Assembly (NCBI GenBank): GCA_020055645.1
Contig: CM034546.1
Span: forward strand, 75,082,001 to 75,146,000
Length of the DNA: 64,000 nt
Origin: Tomocerus qinae
Lineage: Eukaryota; Arthropoda; Collembola; Entomobryomorpha; Tomoceridae
Direction of reading: 5' to 3'
Numbering within the stretch: position 1 is the first letter of the stretch; each line of letters begins with the position of its first letter. A model generated the notes under the pieces. The model was not told the origin of the DNA. It searched no databases and was given only the letters and a program-made list of their open reading frames with translations. Position numbers and translations under genes: made by a program. This document shows positions 32,001-42,412 of the stretch, piece after piece.

Positions 32001-34964
32001 CATTGAATGTTGAAGACAAAACATCGTCTGGAATGGACTGACCCACTTTCCATGATTCTGTTACAATGGATGTCAAAGGAATTGCTTCGTTTAGGGCAGT
32101 TAGCTATATATTTAAAAAGGCACTGAAAATTAAGTAATTAATGATTTAGTATTCATTACAATTTAAAAAGTGTAAATATAACTTACGTTCAAATTTGTAG
32201 ACAGATTTATCAGCGTGGAAGATATAAGTGGTAGGAATGGCTGCAAATGATTCTTTCGGTCTTTAAAGTAAGAAACCAACACCATATAAAAGGCAGCTGT
32301 TGCCAAACCTTTTGTATTTTTGAATCCTTTTGGTATGTACTTTGTAATGGCATTAGAAACCTTGACTTTTGATAAAGAATGGCACCACTGACAGATACAA
32401 TTAAAACATTCCACTAATGTCCCCTCATGTACTAAAATAAAACAATATTAATACTTTAAAAAAGGGATTGGCAGCACAAAAGTATAAAACATTTGTTTAG
32501 AAATTAAAAACCTAAAAATGTAAGTATGATTTTCATACCTTCACTTTCGATTATCTTTACAAGCTGCTCAGCCATCCATTCAGAAAGTAAGTGCATATAT
32601 AACTCGCTGTTTTTCTTGTCCTTCATATCTGTTATCATCCCGCATAAATTCATAGCCTGAAAAACCTATACCAAAAAATATTAAAAATAGCCTGCTCTTT
32701 GAATTTTGAATTACCTACCAAAAATAAAGATTTAGATTTTCATACCTTCAAAATACTTATTTTTTCAGCAGCTCCAGTTATTTTTCCTTCTGATCCATGG
32801 AACAAAGAAATGTAACATCCCAAAACCTCCTTAAGAGAGCTAAATGATTTTATCTAAAGTTAAAAATCATATAAAGTCATTAAGTGCAACAATACTATGA
32901 ATAAAAAATCAGATGAAATATTACGATTAACTTAGTTTACAACCGTTGGCAAATAGTAAATACCTTCCGAACTAAAGCAACAGAGGCGTTTATGGCATCA
33001 TTACGAAGGCTTTCCGATTGAGAATGTAAGTGCGGTGTTAACATCATGGCGATAATCACTCCACATTCTGTTAAATCCGATCCAATATTTCCCAGCAAGT
33101 ATGCGGCTCCCTATAATATAAAGCAATATAAAATACCAACGTAATGATACAATCAATAAAATGGAACACTTCTAAAACCTTAATGGCTGTTTCCGGGGAA
33201 CGTAGTAGTGCTTTCCGAAACGTGGGTATAAAAAACTGTTCAATGGAAGACTTGTCCGGAAAATTTAGATGCTGTCCGAGTTCAACAGAAATCTTCTCAA
33301 GATTCCACATATCCAGGTTATCTGTTGATGCTAGACATTTACGCATGATGATGTCTTTTGCCTTGAACATAATTTTCTTGAATCTCTTTTCAGTTCCTAT
33401 TTCTGTGTCTGCAGTCGAATCTTTAAATTTTACAGATTTGGAGCAGCGAGTCAAGTACGAGAGTAAAACTAAAAATTGTTCCTCAGTTGATGTGTGTTCC
33501 ACTAGGGCATTGAAGACTCCTGGTTCCATGGAAGAACAATAGGAAGCTAACATTTTAGCAGCAAAATTTTCATATCTTCTTCCTCTAATCTGATTCACCA
33601 AAATGGATAATAACTCAACAAAATCTGAACACCATTCATTATTTCCAGTTAATAATGTCCATTTCAATAATCCCAAGGAGTATCCACCCGTTAATTTGCT
33701 ACAGTAAAAACACCCGACATAAATTAAATCCAAATAACACTTCAACTTCAATTTACTGGCACAGAAATCATGTAAGAAAACTATTCAATCATGTTTTTTC
33801 ATATTACATATCATTTAAAATTACTTACGCCATATTTCCTTGAGCTTTTATCATTTTCAAGTTAGCTGCAGAAAATATCTTTTGGAAATTCAAGTCACTG
33901 TTTTCACATTTCCTTTTAATATAATTTACGAACAGTTTTAGAATTTTCCTGGATTTTCCGTGATAATGGTAAGAAACCAAAACGATGATGTTGGACAGCC
34001 CTTTTAACAGAGTTTTCGTGAAAGCTATGAACAAGGTTACGCAGCAGATTATTAGCATTATCAAAATATTTTGAATGTAAAGTAATGAATAATAAATCAG
34101 TAAATTATATTGTACGCCATTATCGTGTGTAAAATGATGCCCACCCACTACTTATTTAAATATACCACCAATTTTGAAAATAAAAAACTCAAATTCGAGT
34201 TTCTGAATTTTTGTGGGTCTTACGGGTTAGAAATTAAAAAATCTACTACTATTTCAAATAATGAAAAACACTGGAAACTCAAGGGCAGATGGGACGGATA
34301 AAAAATATGATGTTGTGACGGCCACAGTCAGCCTAATGTAAAAGACTTTAATTTAACCGTGGCCTATATTATTGTCTGCTATATATATCAGCAGATTTAT
34401 TTCCTAAGCTAGGCCCACAAGTCAGAAATCCCAGAAAAAATAAGAATGGTCATTGGTCAATGGCATAGGTTGAGTACATTATTTGTAATAATAACATCAA
34501 CATCACCAGTAATGACATACCCAAAGACTCAATATTTGATTTGACCTCTTCGAAAACCAGTTTTTGATGTTTTGGACTGGTGGATTCAAGAGCTTCATTG
34601 TAAAATGACTGCAGCAACGTTTTGGAAACCTGTGAAAAAACAGAAACCAATAGTTATTAATTTCACGATGTGGTAGTAACTAATGACTAATGACTAAATC
34701 GTCACCGTCAGTCATAATAATATACTTATGATCCATACTCTCATTTTTAAACCCCAATGAACCCATTTCTCTCCTATGAACTAATCATGCAGGGAAGTCA
34801 GCTGTCGAGTTTTTACTGTACCATTTACTGTTCACCAAAATTAGTTGTTAGTGAATATTGTTCAAGATGTAGTTATTCATCAATTTTACTAAAATTTTAT
34901 GAATAAAAATAAATAAAGGCGATGAAATTAAAAACTGAGGGAAGCTTACATTTTCCGCTGCCAT
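20085..34964 (-). CDS. GCN1: eIF2-alpha kinase activator GCN1
   Basis: GCN1 is a ribosome-associated HEAT-repeat scaffold that senses collided or starved ribosomes and activates the kinase GCN2. I could place 43 exons with matching phases, total 7,941 bp, about 2,646 residues (human protein about 2,670). Exons 5'->3': 34950-34964, 34521-34629, 33829-34024, 33179-33698, 32964-33110, 32746-32853, 32539-32665, 32187-32431, 31843-32103, 31436-31543, 30840-31333, 30566-30770, 30285-30480, 30015-30133, 29730-29955, 29455-29633, 29194-29374, 28819-29072, 28632-28743, 28351-28553, 28134-28252, 25534-25661, 25346-25454, 25044-25260, 24836-24949, 24494-24760, 24227-24425, 23989-24128, 23663-23914, 23372-23589, 23089-23277, 22899-23022, 22565-22801, 22205-22474, 21985-22098, 21681-21911, 21407-21600, 21217-21326, 21043-21150, 20829-20965, 20656-20760, 20361-20585, 20085-20213. 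Diagnostic stretches: RGAAYGIAGMVKGLGI, VFERAFQDRS, AAQGLAEVLEG, VLPYLVPQLIIPPVN in the EF3-like central and GCN2-binding C-terminal region; the end TIDYTILN resembles the usual GCN1 end. It starts MAAEN. Intron 28 appears to use a GC donor. No broken exon was seen. Confidence 0.93.
25925..26000. repeat. Repeat family F, copy 1 (GCN1 intron 21)
   Basis: Contains GTGTGTTGAAAGCCTG, TTTGTAACATTTCAACGC and AGCCAAATTCAGGCTCTC. The same order occurs at about 27880-27955 with a few changes. The AGCCTG.. and CAGGCTCT blocks form an inverted pair, so each copy can fold. Confidence 0.6.
26270..26822. repeat. 26-bp minisatellite with higher-order structure (GCN1 intron 21)
   Basis: About 21 copies of the unit CACCCTTAACAATTTTAATT plus TGAACC. 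Variant units (the TTTTAGTTTG, CCATCC and AAAAATTTT variants) recur in the same order 234 bp apart (26400 and 26634), that is exactly nine units, showing a block duplication on top of the simple array. The array is flanked on its left by older, more degenerate copies from about 26140. Confidence 0.92.
26860..27346 (+). repeat. Direct duplication of about 210 bp (GCN1 intron 21)
   Basis: Two copies (about 26867-27070 and 27138-27346) share ACCGATTCAAACATTCACAA through to ACAATACATGAATATAATAC with few differences. A short spacer holds AATGTTGCAAGGTACAACAACG, an inverted echo of the GTTGTACCTTGCAA inside the unit. Non-coding in all frames as a unit. Confidence 0.85.
27350..27414. repeat. Hairpin, 28-bp arms (GCN1 intron 21)
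   Basis: AATGACACATACGGTTTATT and TGTACTCGG pair with CCGAGTACAATAAAC and GGAATGTGTCATT, leaving a loop of TTTTCTTG. One or two mismatches occur in the outer stem. Confidence 0.85.
27530..27700 (+). repeat. 30-bp minisatellite (GCN1 intron 21)
   Basis: Five to six copies of a 30-bp unit with GGACAACAGACAGCACGTCA and GAATGTACTT. Because 30 is a multiple of three, several frames stay open across it on both strands; these are not genes. Confidence 0.9.
27880..27955. repeat. Repeat family F, copy 2 (GCN1 intron 21)
   Basis: Second copy of the unit at 25925-26000, in the same orientation, with GTGTGTTGAGAGCCTGG and CAGGCTCTCAAATG ends. It is followed by a short GGAC/TGAC run (27955-27975). Confidence 0.6.
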
Positions 34965-35560
34965 TTTTGCCAGAATTTTCAATTTATTTGGCTTTAGATT
35001 TCACAAATGACAGCCAACTCAGCATCTGCAATTAATGACGAAAATAAATACATTCAATTAAATTTAAAATAATTTGAAATAATAATTTTTATGTCATGTT
35101 TTTAACACATTCGGTGGTCAGTGGTTACAACTTACCAGTCACCATAACAGACTGACAGAGGTCAGAGATGCACCAATGACCAATAACAGTAAAGGTAACT
35201 GATGGAACGATCAATCAATTGATCAATCCACAGTCAACGCCAAAAGCACAGTCAGTGAACAGCTTTAGATGCTAGAAAATAAAAAGTTTAAACAGCTGGA
35301 TAGCCTAACATGTTCAGAGTTTAAAGTTCAAAAATCCGAAGGAAAGTCAAGGATTTTTATCGTTTGAGTGTGTGCAGTGTGTTGTGCTGTGTTAGCGAGT
35401 GCTGTGTGTGCAGTAGTGTCAAGTGTTCAGCGTGTACTTTCAATTCCCGCTCAACAATTGAATGGGGGCAAGGTTGCACATGGCCCCAAATACTGCAAAA
35501 TTAGAGCTTAGAGATAAATCAGCCCACCGCTATTACAAAACGATACGGACACACTTTTAC
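34965..35560. other. Upstream region of GCN1
   Basis: No exon seen. The first about 200 bp upstream of the ATG at 34964 should carry the GCN1 5' UTR and promoter, but I find no convincing TATA box or other motif. GTGTG-rich sequence occurs at about 35365-35430. Confidence 0.4.
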
Positions 35561-35950
35561 ATACAGGAATACCCACTAATCATGCACGCATAGTTTGTGT
35601 TAATAACTCGAGAACCAGGGCAGCTAGAGACAAATGGTTACCACCGTTGGAAAAAGGAGATTGCAACTTAAAGATTGGTGTATCATACGCATTGATTGGA
35701 ATGATATTTCGGGTCAAAAAAAATAATTCTATTTGTAAAAACTTCCTACTCCCGCCATGTATTAAAAAATTTTTTTTTTGAATTAATTTTTTTGACCCGA
35801 AATATCACTCCAGTTATTACGTATGATATACCAATCTTTAAGTTGAAATCTCCTCTTTCCAACGGTGGTAACCATTTGTCTCTAGCTGCCCTGGTTCTCG
35901 AGTTATTAACACAAACTATGCGTGCATGATTAGTGGGTACACCTGTACAT
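35561..35950. repeat. Foldback element, about 160-bp arms
   Basis: The left arm starts near ACCCACTAATCATGCACGCA (35571) and runs to the GGGTCAAAAAAAAT block near 35722. The right arm is its complement from about 35780 to 35938 (ending GCGTGCATGATTAGTGGGT). The arms are over 90% identical, with a spacer of about 60 bp containing a poly-T run. No transposase and no clear target duplication. Confidence 0.85.
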
Positions 35951-36109
35951 ACATACAAAATACAAAAACATTTACAAAAGAATACCGACAGAATTCCATG
36001 CGCATGTCCCACGTTTATTTAATGAGGTTGATGATTTAATAGCTTCGTATAAGCCAATCTTACCTTTGCGTTGTGCGGCATGAATCATGTGAATGACTGC
36101 GTCTTGTAA

Positions 36110-36272
36110 TTAATGTTTTCGATAATGCACCCCAAAGCAGTTTACCCGAAGTCCACCACACACAAATGTGCCTATGTCGGGTAACTTTGGAAGGCACCCG
36201 ACATAGGCACATTGCGTGTGTTGGACTTCGAGTAAACTGCTTTGGGGTACATCATCGAAAATATTAATTGCT
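36110..36272. repeat. Foldback MITE family C, long variant
   Basis: TTAATGTTTTCGATAATGCA on the left pairs with its complement on the right (GGGGTACATCATCGAAAAT). The inner stem carries the CAAAGCAGTTTACCCGAAG and GTGCCTATGTCGGGT blocks facing their complements. It is about 65 bp longer than the copies at 10.4 and 10.9 kb and shares its left half with the truncated copy at 6837-6900. Confidence 0.8.
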
Positions 36273-37926
36273 CAGTAGTGGGGTGAGAGAGACTACGACC
36301 ACGTAGACCCAATTCCTCATTCCATATTCATAGTTAGATTGATGCCAGGAATACCGGTTGCCAAATAGAATCCCTCTTGGAAGCAAACAACACAAGCCAG
36401 AAATATTTCTAGTTTGTTTGGTTTCTGATGCAATTGTACATAATTTGTGCCATATGAAAGATTTTTTGACAGATCCGAAGAGCAGAAAATTTTCTCCCGG
36501 GTCGAAAGTACACAAGAAGAGACCAATGAAATCGATCCGAGACTGCTTTGGTTTAGCAGCATCGTTGAACATTTCTGTAAAAAAAAAGTTTCTAAACAAC
36601 AATACAGCCGCAACAATTAACTTTTAATCACAGTTCAAGTAATGTCAGCAAAATGTACTGCAAGTATAACGGACTACAGATAATGCATGAACAAGAATAA
36701 TTAACACGTACGGCTTTAAATATAAACAATATGAAGTCTTAAAAGACAAAAATTGGTCTGGTGAATTTCTATTGCCGATTCTTAATACCATAGTAGCTAT
36801 AATAATATGCTTATGCGTATAGCTTTATCGACAATAAAACAATAATAATACGGTTATTAGAGAGACGGTGATACCGAGGAGAAGAAAGAAGCAATTATCA
36901 AAATGGATTTAATACTTTATTGATTTCTATAATATCAGAGGTACTGATATATTCAAGGGAGAACTGACATATATTGAGACTATAACAAATATTGTAAGTA
37001 TGTGTTTTATTGCTTATAGCGATATACCAAGTCTAGTATCGTCTGATTTAATATGCATAGAATAGGTAGAATAGAAATAATTGGATTGTCCTATAGTGTA
37101 TTAATTTATTTTATATATTTCATTTAATTTAACCAGTATAGTACGTATAATACTTCCTTCATTAACTTTGGGCATTGAACTACTTAGTCAAAAATAATTT
37201 TACTTATGCCTTGGGCCGTGGCCTTATGTATTATACCTTACATTAGTATTATTTGCATTATTTCACGCTTACTAGCTCCAATTTTACTATTTTAGTGTCT
37301 TATAGAGTGAGCAAATATTGCGATGACGTTTAGAATTGGTGAAGTTTACATTGATGAGTCAAATTTTAATTATGGAAGTATAACTACCCATTTCGGGCCA
37401 CTATTTGAAAAGTAACTATGATTCGCTTGATACTAATTTTCAGCTTCATGGTACTTTAGTAATTCTAATTGCAGCTAGATATGTTTTACTTTGAATATAC
37501 AGACGAAGTCTAGACTCTCGGCAACACGGTTGACTGATGCTTTAAATATCATGTTTATTTATTTAAACCTCATAATATACAATAACAAAACCAGCAATGG
37601 CCAACTTACGCTAGATATTTGAAATGCTTTAGGACGAATAAATGTAAATCGAATGTTAAAAAGGTTAGATATTATCAATTATTTTAGCATACTTTTGACA
37701 TTGTTTCTTATTTATTAAAGGACTACCCTTTCATTGTTTTTATGCCCGGGACAACTTCCTTAGTGTTTGACAGCTCGGAGAGAAACTTTTAAGATACATA
37801 CTTTTAAATGTCAGCCCAATATTGTTATTTTTTATACTTTAACCAGAAGACGGTATGGCTAGGGCTAGAGTAGAAGTATACATTGTACATATTATAATGT
37901 TATATTAAAAATATAGAGTGATATGG
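36273..37926. other. No gene recognised
   Basis: At 36264-36627 three frames on both strands stay open for 90-110 codons, but none shows splice sites or familiar protein features; it could be an old gene fragment. The rest to 37926 is AT-rich and should include the 3' UTR of the downstream minus-strand receptor gene. Confidence 0.35.
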
Positions 37927-40236
37927 CTAAGAGGTTTTTATGTTGTAGCATGTCCTTGTTGTCACTTCTCGTTTGCTTCTCCTTGTATACTTATAATGAA
38001 AACTAACCATCGAGTTAATTTTTGACAAATGATCACTCAACTTCGTTCTCAAATTTGAAATCTTTAGGGCTCTTAGAAACTCAATGACAAAAACTGTGAA
38101 GCAGATGATAAGAGCATATGTAAAGTATTCAAAGGTTATTTTCAAGTTTGAGTCCAAAGCAAGCTTTTGAGGGATTAGTTTTTGGTAATCGTCATGTGCT
38201 TTCAATTTTTCCGTAGATGATTTTAGGACCAGGTCAAAAAAATCAAATTTTCTAATTGATTCATAGATTCCGGATTCAAGAAAACGCTTGAAGGCATCAT
38301 TGAAACTTTCCATAAAACAATCTTGAAATAGAATTGACGAAGTTACCGGATCTAGTTCTTCCTCATCAACTACATGGCATTCAATTGGATGCATGAAGGA
38401 AGTCGACAACATATCTGAGTATTTCCTATCTATTTCCGTAAAAGTTTTTCTGTTAGTAATTGTAGCAATCCCAAATGGAATATAAATTTCATACTCTTCG
38501 TCAAACGACAAAGAAACTAGTTGATGAAAATATTGTTGCCAGATATCTTTCGATAGAACAAGAAATGGCTTTAAATAATTATAAAAGTATTCAACCGAAT
38601 ATTTATAAACAAAAGGAACTATTTCCAATCTTTTAGCCCGAGGATAGTATTCATATTGTATTCTTTCGATGATGGTGACAATGTCAAATTGATCCGAATC
38701 AACTTTATAGAATATGTTTGCCAAAGTCTCATTCGACAATCCATATTTTCTGAATATTTTCCCTAAATTTGGATGATTTGTCACAAGTTGGTTATAAGAT
38801 TTCCATTTCTTATCTTCAACTGCATATTTGAAGCCATTTTTAACAACTTCTGAGAAAGTTAAAATAGGCTCTTCTTCATAAACTGTGAGATTACTCGTCA
38901 TCCGAGATTCGTAAATCCATCCGAAAAACATGGAACCCATGGAAAACAATAGAATGACATTTTTTGATAATTGGGCGTGGTCTTGACGTAACAACAAAGA
39001 TAGTCCATCGTAAAATGCTGATAATTTGATTTTCTTTGTGTTTCTTTTGCAAGCGTCGTAAATCATTATATAAAATGATATTGAAAAATAGAGGACGATT
39101 ATAAGAATCCAAGTCGTAGAGTCCAGAGTATCTCTTGTCAACCATCTGAGAGAATAACTTCTTATTTCTTCTTGCTTTTTTTCTTGGCAGTACACGAACA
39201 CGTTGTCACTGTCTCGGAGTGGTAATAATGTTTTCAAACTGGCATTCAAAGTAATTTCGTCAAAATATTTGCTTGCTCTTTCGGAATGAATAGCCCCGCA
39301 AGGAAGTCTACTAGTAGTAATATCCTTTTCCAGTTTGCTTTGTTCTTCAACGGTCACAAATTTTTGAGTGAAATTAAACAATTGCGCCAATTCCGCAATC
39401 AACATTACTGACCCAGTTAGATAAGACAACTGGCCATCATAGTTATCATAGAACGACTTTATCACACCAAAGTAAGATGTGGGTGGCTTTTGTCGATATT
39501 TTATTGGAAAATTAATTAGAACCAATATTTCAGTTTCGTCTAGAGAAATAATTTTATTTTTCTCGTAAATTATCTCTAATTGAATTGGATTACCCCAGGA
39601 ATTTTTAGCTTCTGTGATTTTATTTCCAAATATAAGATTTGTGTATGCATCTCCGTTATTCGAAATTGTTGACAAAAACAAATGTGCGTTGAACTGGCCA
39701 ATCCTATTCAAAAATTCCAATGTTGGTTCTCCTAATTGCAATTCTTTGAAGAGAATTAAAAATACACTTTGTGAACGACGAGCTCTCCATGAACTATTTA
39801 AAACGGAAATAATCTCTGCGTAAGAAGGAGGCTGGTAAATTATATTTACATCGCAAATTTCCTTTGTTGAATCAAAATTGAGTCTTTCTTTTGTATCAGT
39901 TATATCTGTACTATTTTCCTGCGATTGCTTTTCGTACAATATCATTGGGTGAAAAAGATCATTATTGATTATACCACTATCTTCGATTTCATATTTAGCT
40001 AGGCAACTTGTAAATGTGGTGACAAGGAAATCGCAATTTTCTTTAAATTTAAAGTTTGGGGATTTAATTTCTAGACTGAAGTGTGTAATGCTAAATATAT
40101 ATATTAACACCAAATTGCCTCTATTTATCGCTTTCATTTTAAGCCACAAATGAACGTCTGTATGTAGCTTTTGTTTGCAGGAGACGTGTCCGAGTTCAAA
40201 TAAAAGTTGAACGTCTTCTGTTTCTTTTTTCATCAT
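37927..40236 (-). CDS. Ionotropic-receptor-like ion channel (divergent IR)
   Basis: A single 769-residue exon. A hydrophobic segment at residues 34-55 (NLVLIYIFSITHFSL) looks like a signal peptide, so initiation at Met34 (40137) is as likely as at 40236. A long divergent extracellular part follows. Then come TM1 at about 374-394 (WILIIVLYFSISFYIMIYDA), a pore-loop/TM2 region at about 410-446 (SAFYDGLSLLLRQD, then VILLFSMGSMFFGWIY) followed by SNLTV, a second ligand-binding lobe, and TM3 at about 702-722 (YFTYALIICFTVFVIEFL) with a short basic cytoplasmic tail. This topology is that of ionotropic glutamate receptor relatives used by arthropods as chemoreceptors. Such divergent IRs are often intronless and expanded. 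Ligand unknown; the ligand-binding Arg of true glutamate receptors is not evident. The frame is unbroken. Confidence 0.7.
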   Translation of the reverse strand: MMKKETEDVQLLFELGHVSCKQKLHTDVHLWLKMKAINRGNLVLIYIFSITHFSLEIKSPNFKFKENCDFLVTTFTSCLAKYEIEDSGIINNDLFHPMILYEKQSQENSTDITDTKERLNFDSTKEICDVNIIYQPPSYAEIISVLNSSWRARRSQSVFLILFKELQLGEPTLEFLNRIGQFNAHLFLSTISNNGDAYTNLIFGNKITEAKNSWGNPIQLEIIYEKNKIISLDETEILVLINFPIKYRQKPPTSYFGVIKSFYDNYDGQLSYLTGSVMLIAELAQLFNFTQKFVTVEEQSKLEKDITTSRLPCGAIHSERASKYFDEITLNASLKTLLPLRDSDNVFVYCQEKKQEEIRSYSLRWLTRDTLDSTTWILIIVLYFSISFYIMIYDACKRNTKKIKLSAFYDGLSLLLRQDHAQLSKNVILLFSMGSMFFGWIYESRMTSNLTVYEEEPILTFSEVVKNGFKYAVEDKKWKSYNQLVTNHPNLGKIFRKYGLSNETLANIFYKVDSDQFDIVTIIERIQYEYYPRAKRLEIVPFVYKYSVEYFYNYLKPFLVLSKDIWQQYFHQLVSLSFDEEYEIYIPFGIATITNRKTFTEIDRKYSDMLSTSFMHPIECHVVDEEELDPVTSSILFQDCFMESFNDAFKRFLESGIYESIRKFDFFDLVLKSSTEKLKAHDDYQKLIPQKLALDSNLKITFEYFTYALIICFTVFVIEFLRALKISNLRTKLSDHLSKINSMVSFHYKYTRRSKREVTTRTCYNIKTS

Positions 40237-40795
40237 TAACCTGCTATTAATAATAATTAAGGTAATAATTTAATTGGGAAAACCTTATTTGATGTCTATA
40301 GCAGAAATTCAACTACACTTAAGTCGTATATGATAATGATAAGTGTACACAAATTAACGCGGTAACACATAAGTGATCAATATTTTCAATATAGAATTAT
40401 TTAATTAAGCTAAGATGTACATTTAAGCAGAATTTTACTCTTCGTGCAAGACGGTAAAAGTGGTTGAAACATTACGATACATTATCTTATTATAACTTTT
40501 TTGGGTACCCATATAACTTGGTATAATTTGTTAATTCTATAGTTAAATTTCAGGTATACATTAACGTCAATTTACATGGAATCAGAGTAAAATATTTATA
40601 ATCGATTAGAAATTATATTCACTAATATTTGGTTGTGCCAGATTAAATAAATCTGTTAAAGTTCATCAAATATTCTAAATACAAATTAAAGGATTGTAAT
40701 GTTTTAAGTCGTCTTACGTCACTTTAATAGAGTAATAGGTTATTTCCTAAACCGGAACCCGACTGTAGGCGCGGCGGATATAATCATGTGTCTCT
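40237..40795. other. Upstream region of the IR-like gene; no other gene
   Basis: AT-rich intergenic sequence upstream of the minus-strand receptor. No promoter element can be named with confidence. Confidence 0.35.
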
Positions 40796-40803
40796 GTCAA
40801 GAT

Positions 40804-40995
40804 CAGTGTTCCATTTTAGCCGGCTAAAAAGCTTTTTGACCAGCCGGCTAGTCATTTTAGCCAGCCAGCCGGCCGGCTAAAATGGCCGGTCTCCGAACCC
40901 TATAGTTCGATTTTAGCCGGCTAACAAGCTTTTTGGCCAGCCGGCTAGCCATTGTAGCCGGCTGGCTGGTTAAAATGGCCGGTCACTGAACACTG
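40804..40995. mobile_element. hAT-type MITE family E, copy 2, with exact 8-bp target duplication
   Basis: The 192-bp element starts CAGTGTTCC and ends GAACACTG, and is flanked by exact direct repeats GTCAAGAT (40796-40803 and 40996-41003). The interior carries AGCCGGCT/AGCCAGCC palindromes as in the copy at 10978-11246, reversed. The 8-bp duplication and CAGTG ends fit hAT. Non-coding. Confidence 0.9.
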
Positions 40996-41003
40996 GTCAA
41001 GAT

Positions 41004-41373
41004 TGCTAATAATTTAATAAAAAAATTAAAAACTATAATAATGTATAAAAAGGCCTTTAGTTTCTTCTTTCCATCTCACGTTCGTTCGTATTCTGAGAAT
41101 ATTGTCAAATGGCAGGCAGATGTATCAGTATTTACTAGTCAGTAATAGGACAGTATGTAATGTAAGTGTGGTTCAATTATAATCGTAGACTTGATAAAGC
41201 TTTAAACTTACCTACCAATGTATGGTATGTATACCTTATTGTACTTACCATCTAAGTAAGTCTGGTAGGGCGACCGAAACTCAAAATGCCCCATTTCCAG
41301 ACAATCTTGCCTAAGCTAAAAGCCATATACCTAGGTAGTAGGTAGCATAGTAGCATTAGCATAAGTGAGAATC
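41004..41373. other. No gene recognised
   Basis: Short AT-rich spacer between two mobile-element remnants; nothing supported. Confidence 0.35.
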
Positions 41374-41630
41374 AAGGCTGTATTGAGGGGGGGCATTGGG
41401 GGGGGCAAATGCCCCCCCCCGAAATCCAAGAAAAAGGGAAATTTTTTCTCAAAATACCAAAAAATTTCGCGCTTCGCGCGATTTTATGTGATTTTTAAGC
41501 TATTTTTGACTCATTTTAGACAAAGTAAGCTAAAATTTTTCGCCCTCCGCGCGATTATGCCTAATATATATTGTCCTATGATATCATTGCCCCCTCCGAA
41601 ATCGACTTCTAAATACGGTACTGGTGAGAA
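41374..41630 (+). repeat. Dispersed repeat family B (G-rich), copy 2
   Basis: Starts CAAGGCTGTATTGAGGGGGG, contains GGCAAATGCCCCCCCC and ends CCCTCCGAAATCGACTTCTA with AATACGGTAC. It is about 90 bp longer than the copy at 5307-5464 and carries two related TTTCGC..CGCGCGATT blocks that the shorter copy lacks. Confidence 0.65.
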
Positions 41631-42412
41631 TCATGTGAAGAACGAAATTTAACGAATCCGACATTATAATAACGAATTATGCTTAGTTTTGTCGTTCGTC
41701 TAAATTGGTCTAAGTTCGTCTAAATTGGCCAAAGTTCGTCTAAGTTTTTAATATGTACAGAACACAGAGTCCGTCAGTGCGTCAGTATGTGTTGCATGAG
41801 AAAATCTCAAGTGGTACATGTTGTGAAATGTGCAATCAAGGTGGTAGTGGAAGTTTGTCCACCGCACAGTTCAAACTACTACGTCAATCAGACCTTGGTG
41901 AATTTTAACTTATTGAGACCAATTGAAGATTTATTTGGGATTTCGAAAAAACAAAGACTTGCAAATTAGAACTGGGAAGTTGAAAACTACAGACAAAACT
42001 TTAAAGCTTAAAATTTTTGAAACATATTCCAAGATTACGGTATCTAGCACTGAGCACTGACTACTGATCATCTGACATCAGTGCAACATTCAATCCTTTG
42101 ACAGACAACAGAGGTAAGGAAGAAGGACCTGTTTGGTGCGCTTACACTGTGCACTAAATATTTACTATGCTGCCATTGATTTTAAGCCATACAATTATGA
42201 CAAAATACCAATTAAACATTTTATTTGGGTTTGTTGGTTTGTTCTTATTTAGTCGACGCAAGTACAAAATCAATCAGTCAATACATTCTTCGTCTTAACC
42301 TTCTTTCTTACACAGTTAAGGATTAAGGTACTATCCTTGTTTGTGGAGAATTACGACGTTAGTTACATCAAAAACTGTAAATCAAGAGGGCTGCCTGAGC
42401 GGAGTTTGGAAA
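41631..42412. other. Upstream region of the F-box gene
   Basis: No exon supported before the ATG at 42413. Three copies of GTCTAAATTGG/GTCTAAGTT occur at about 41697-41745. An open frame at 41787-41969 has no recognisable features but might be a non-coding leader. Confidence 0.35.

Noticed and set aside
36264..36627. Possible gene with three overlapping open frames
   Set aside because: No splice sites, domain or repeat evidence favours any frame; kept only as a remark in the region entry.
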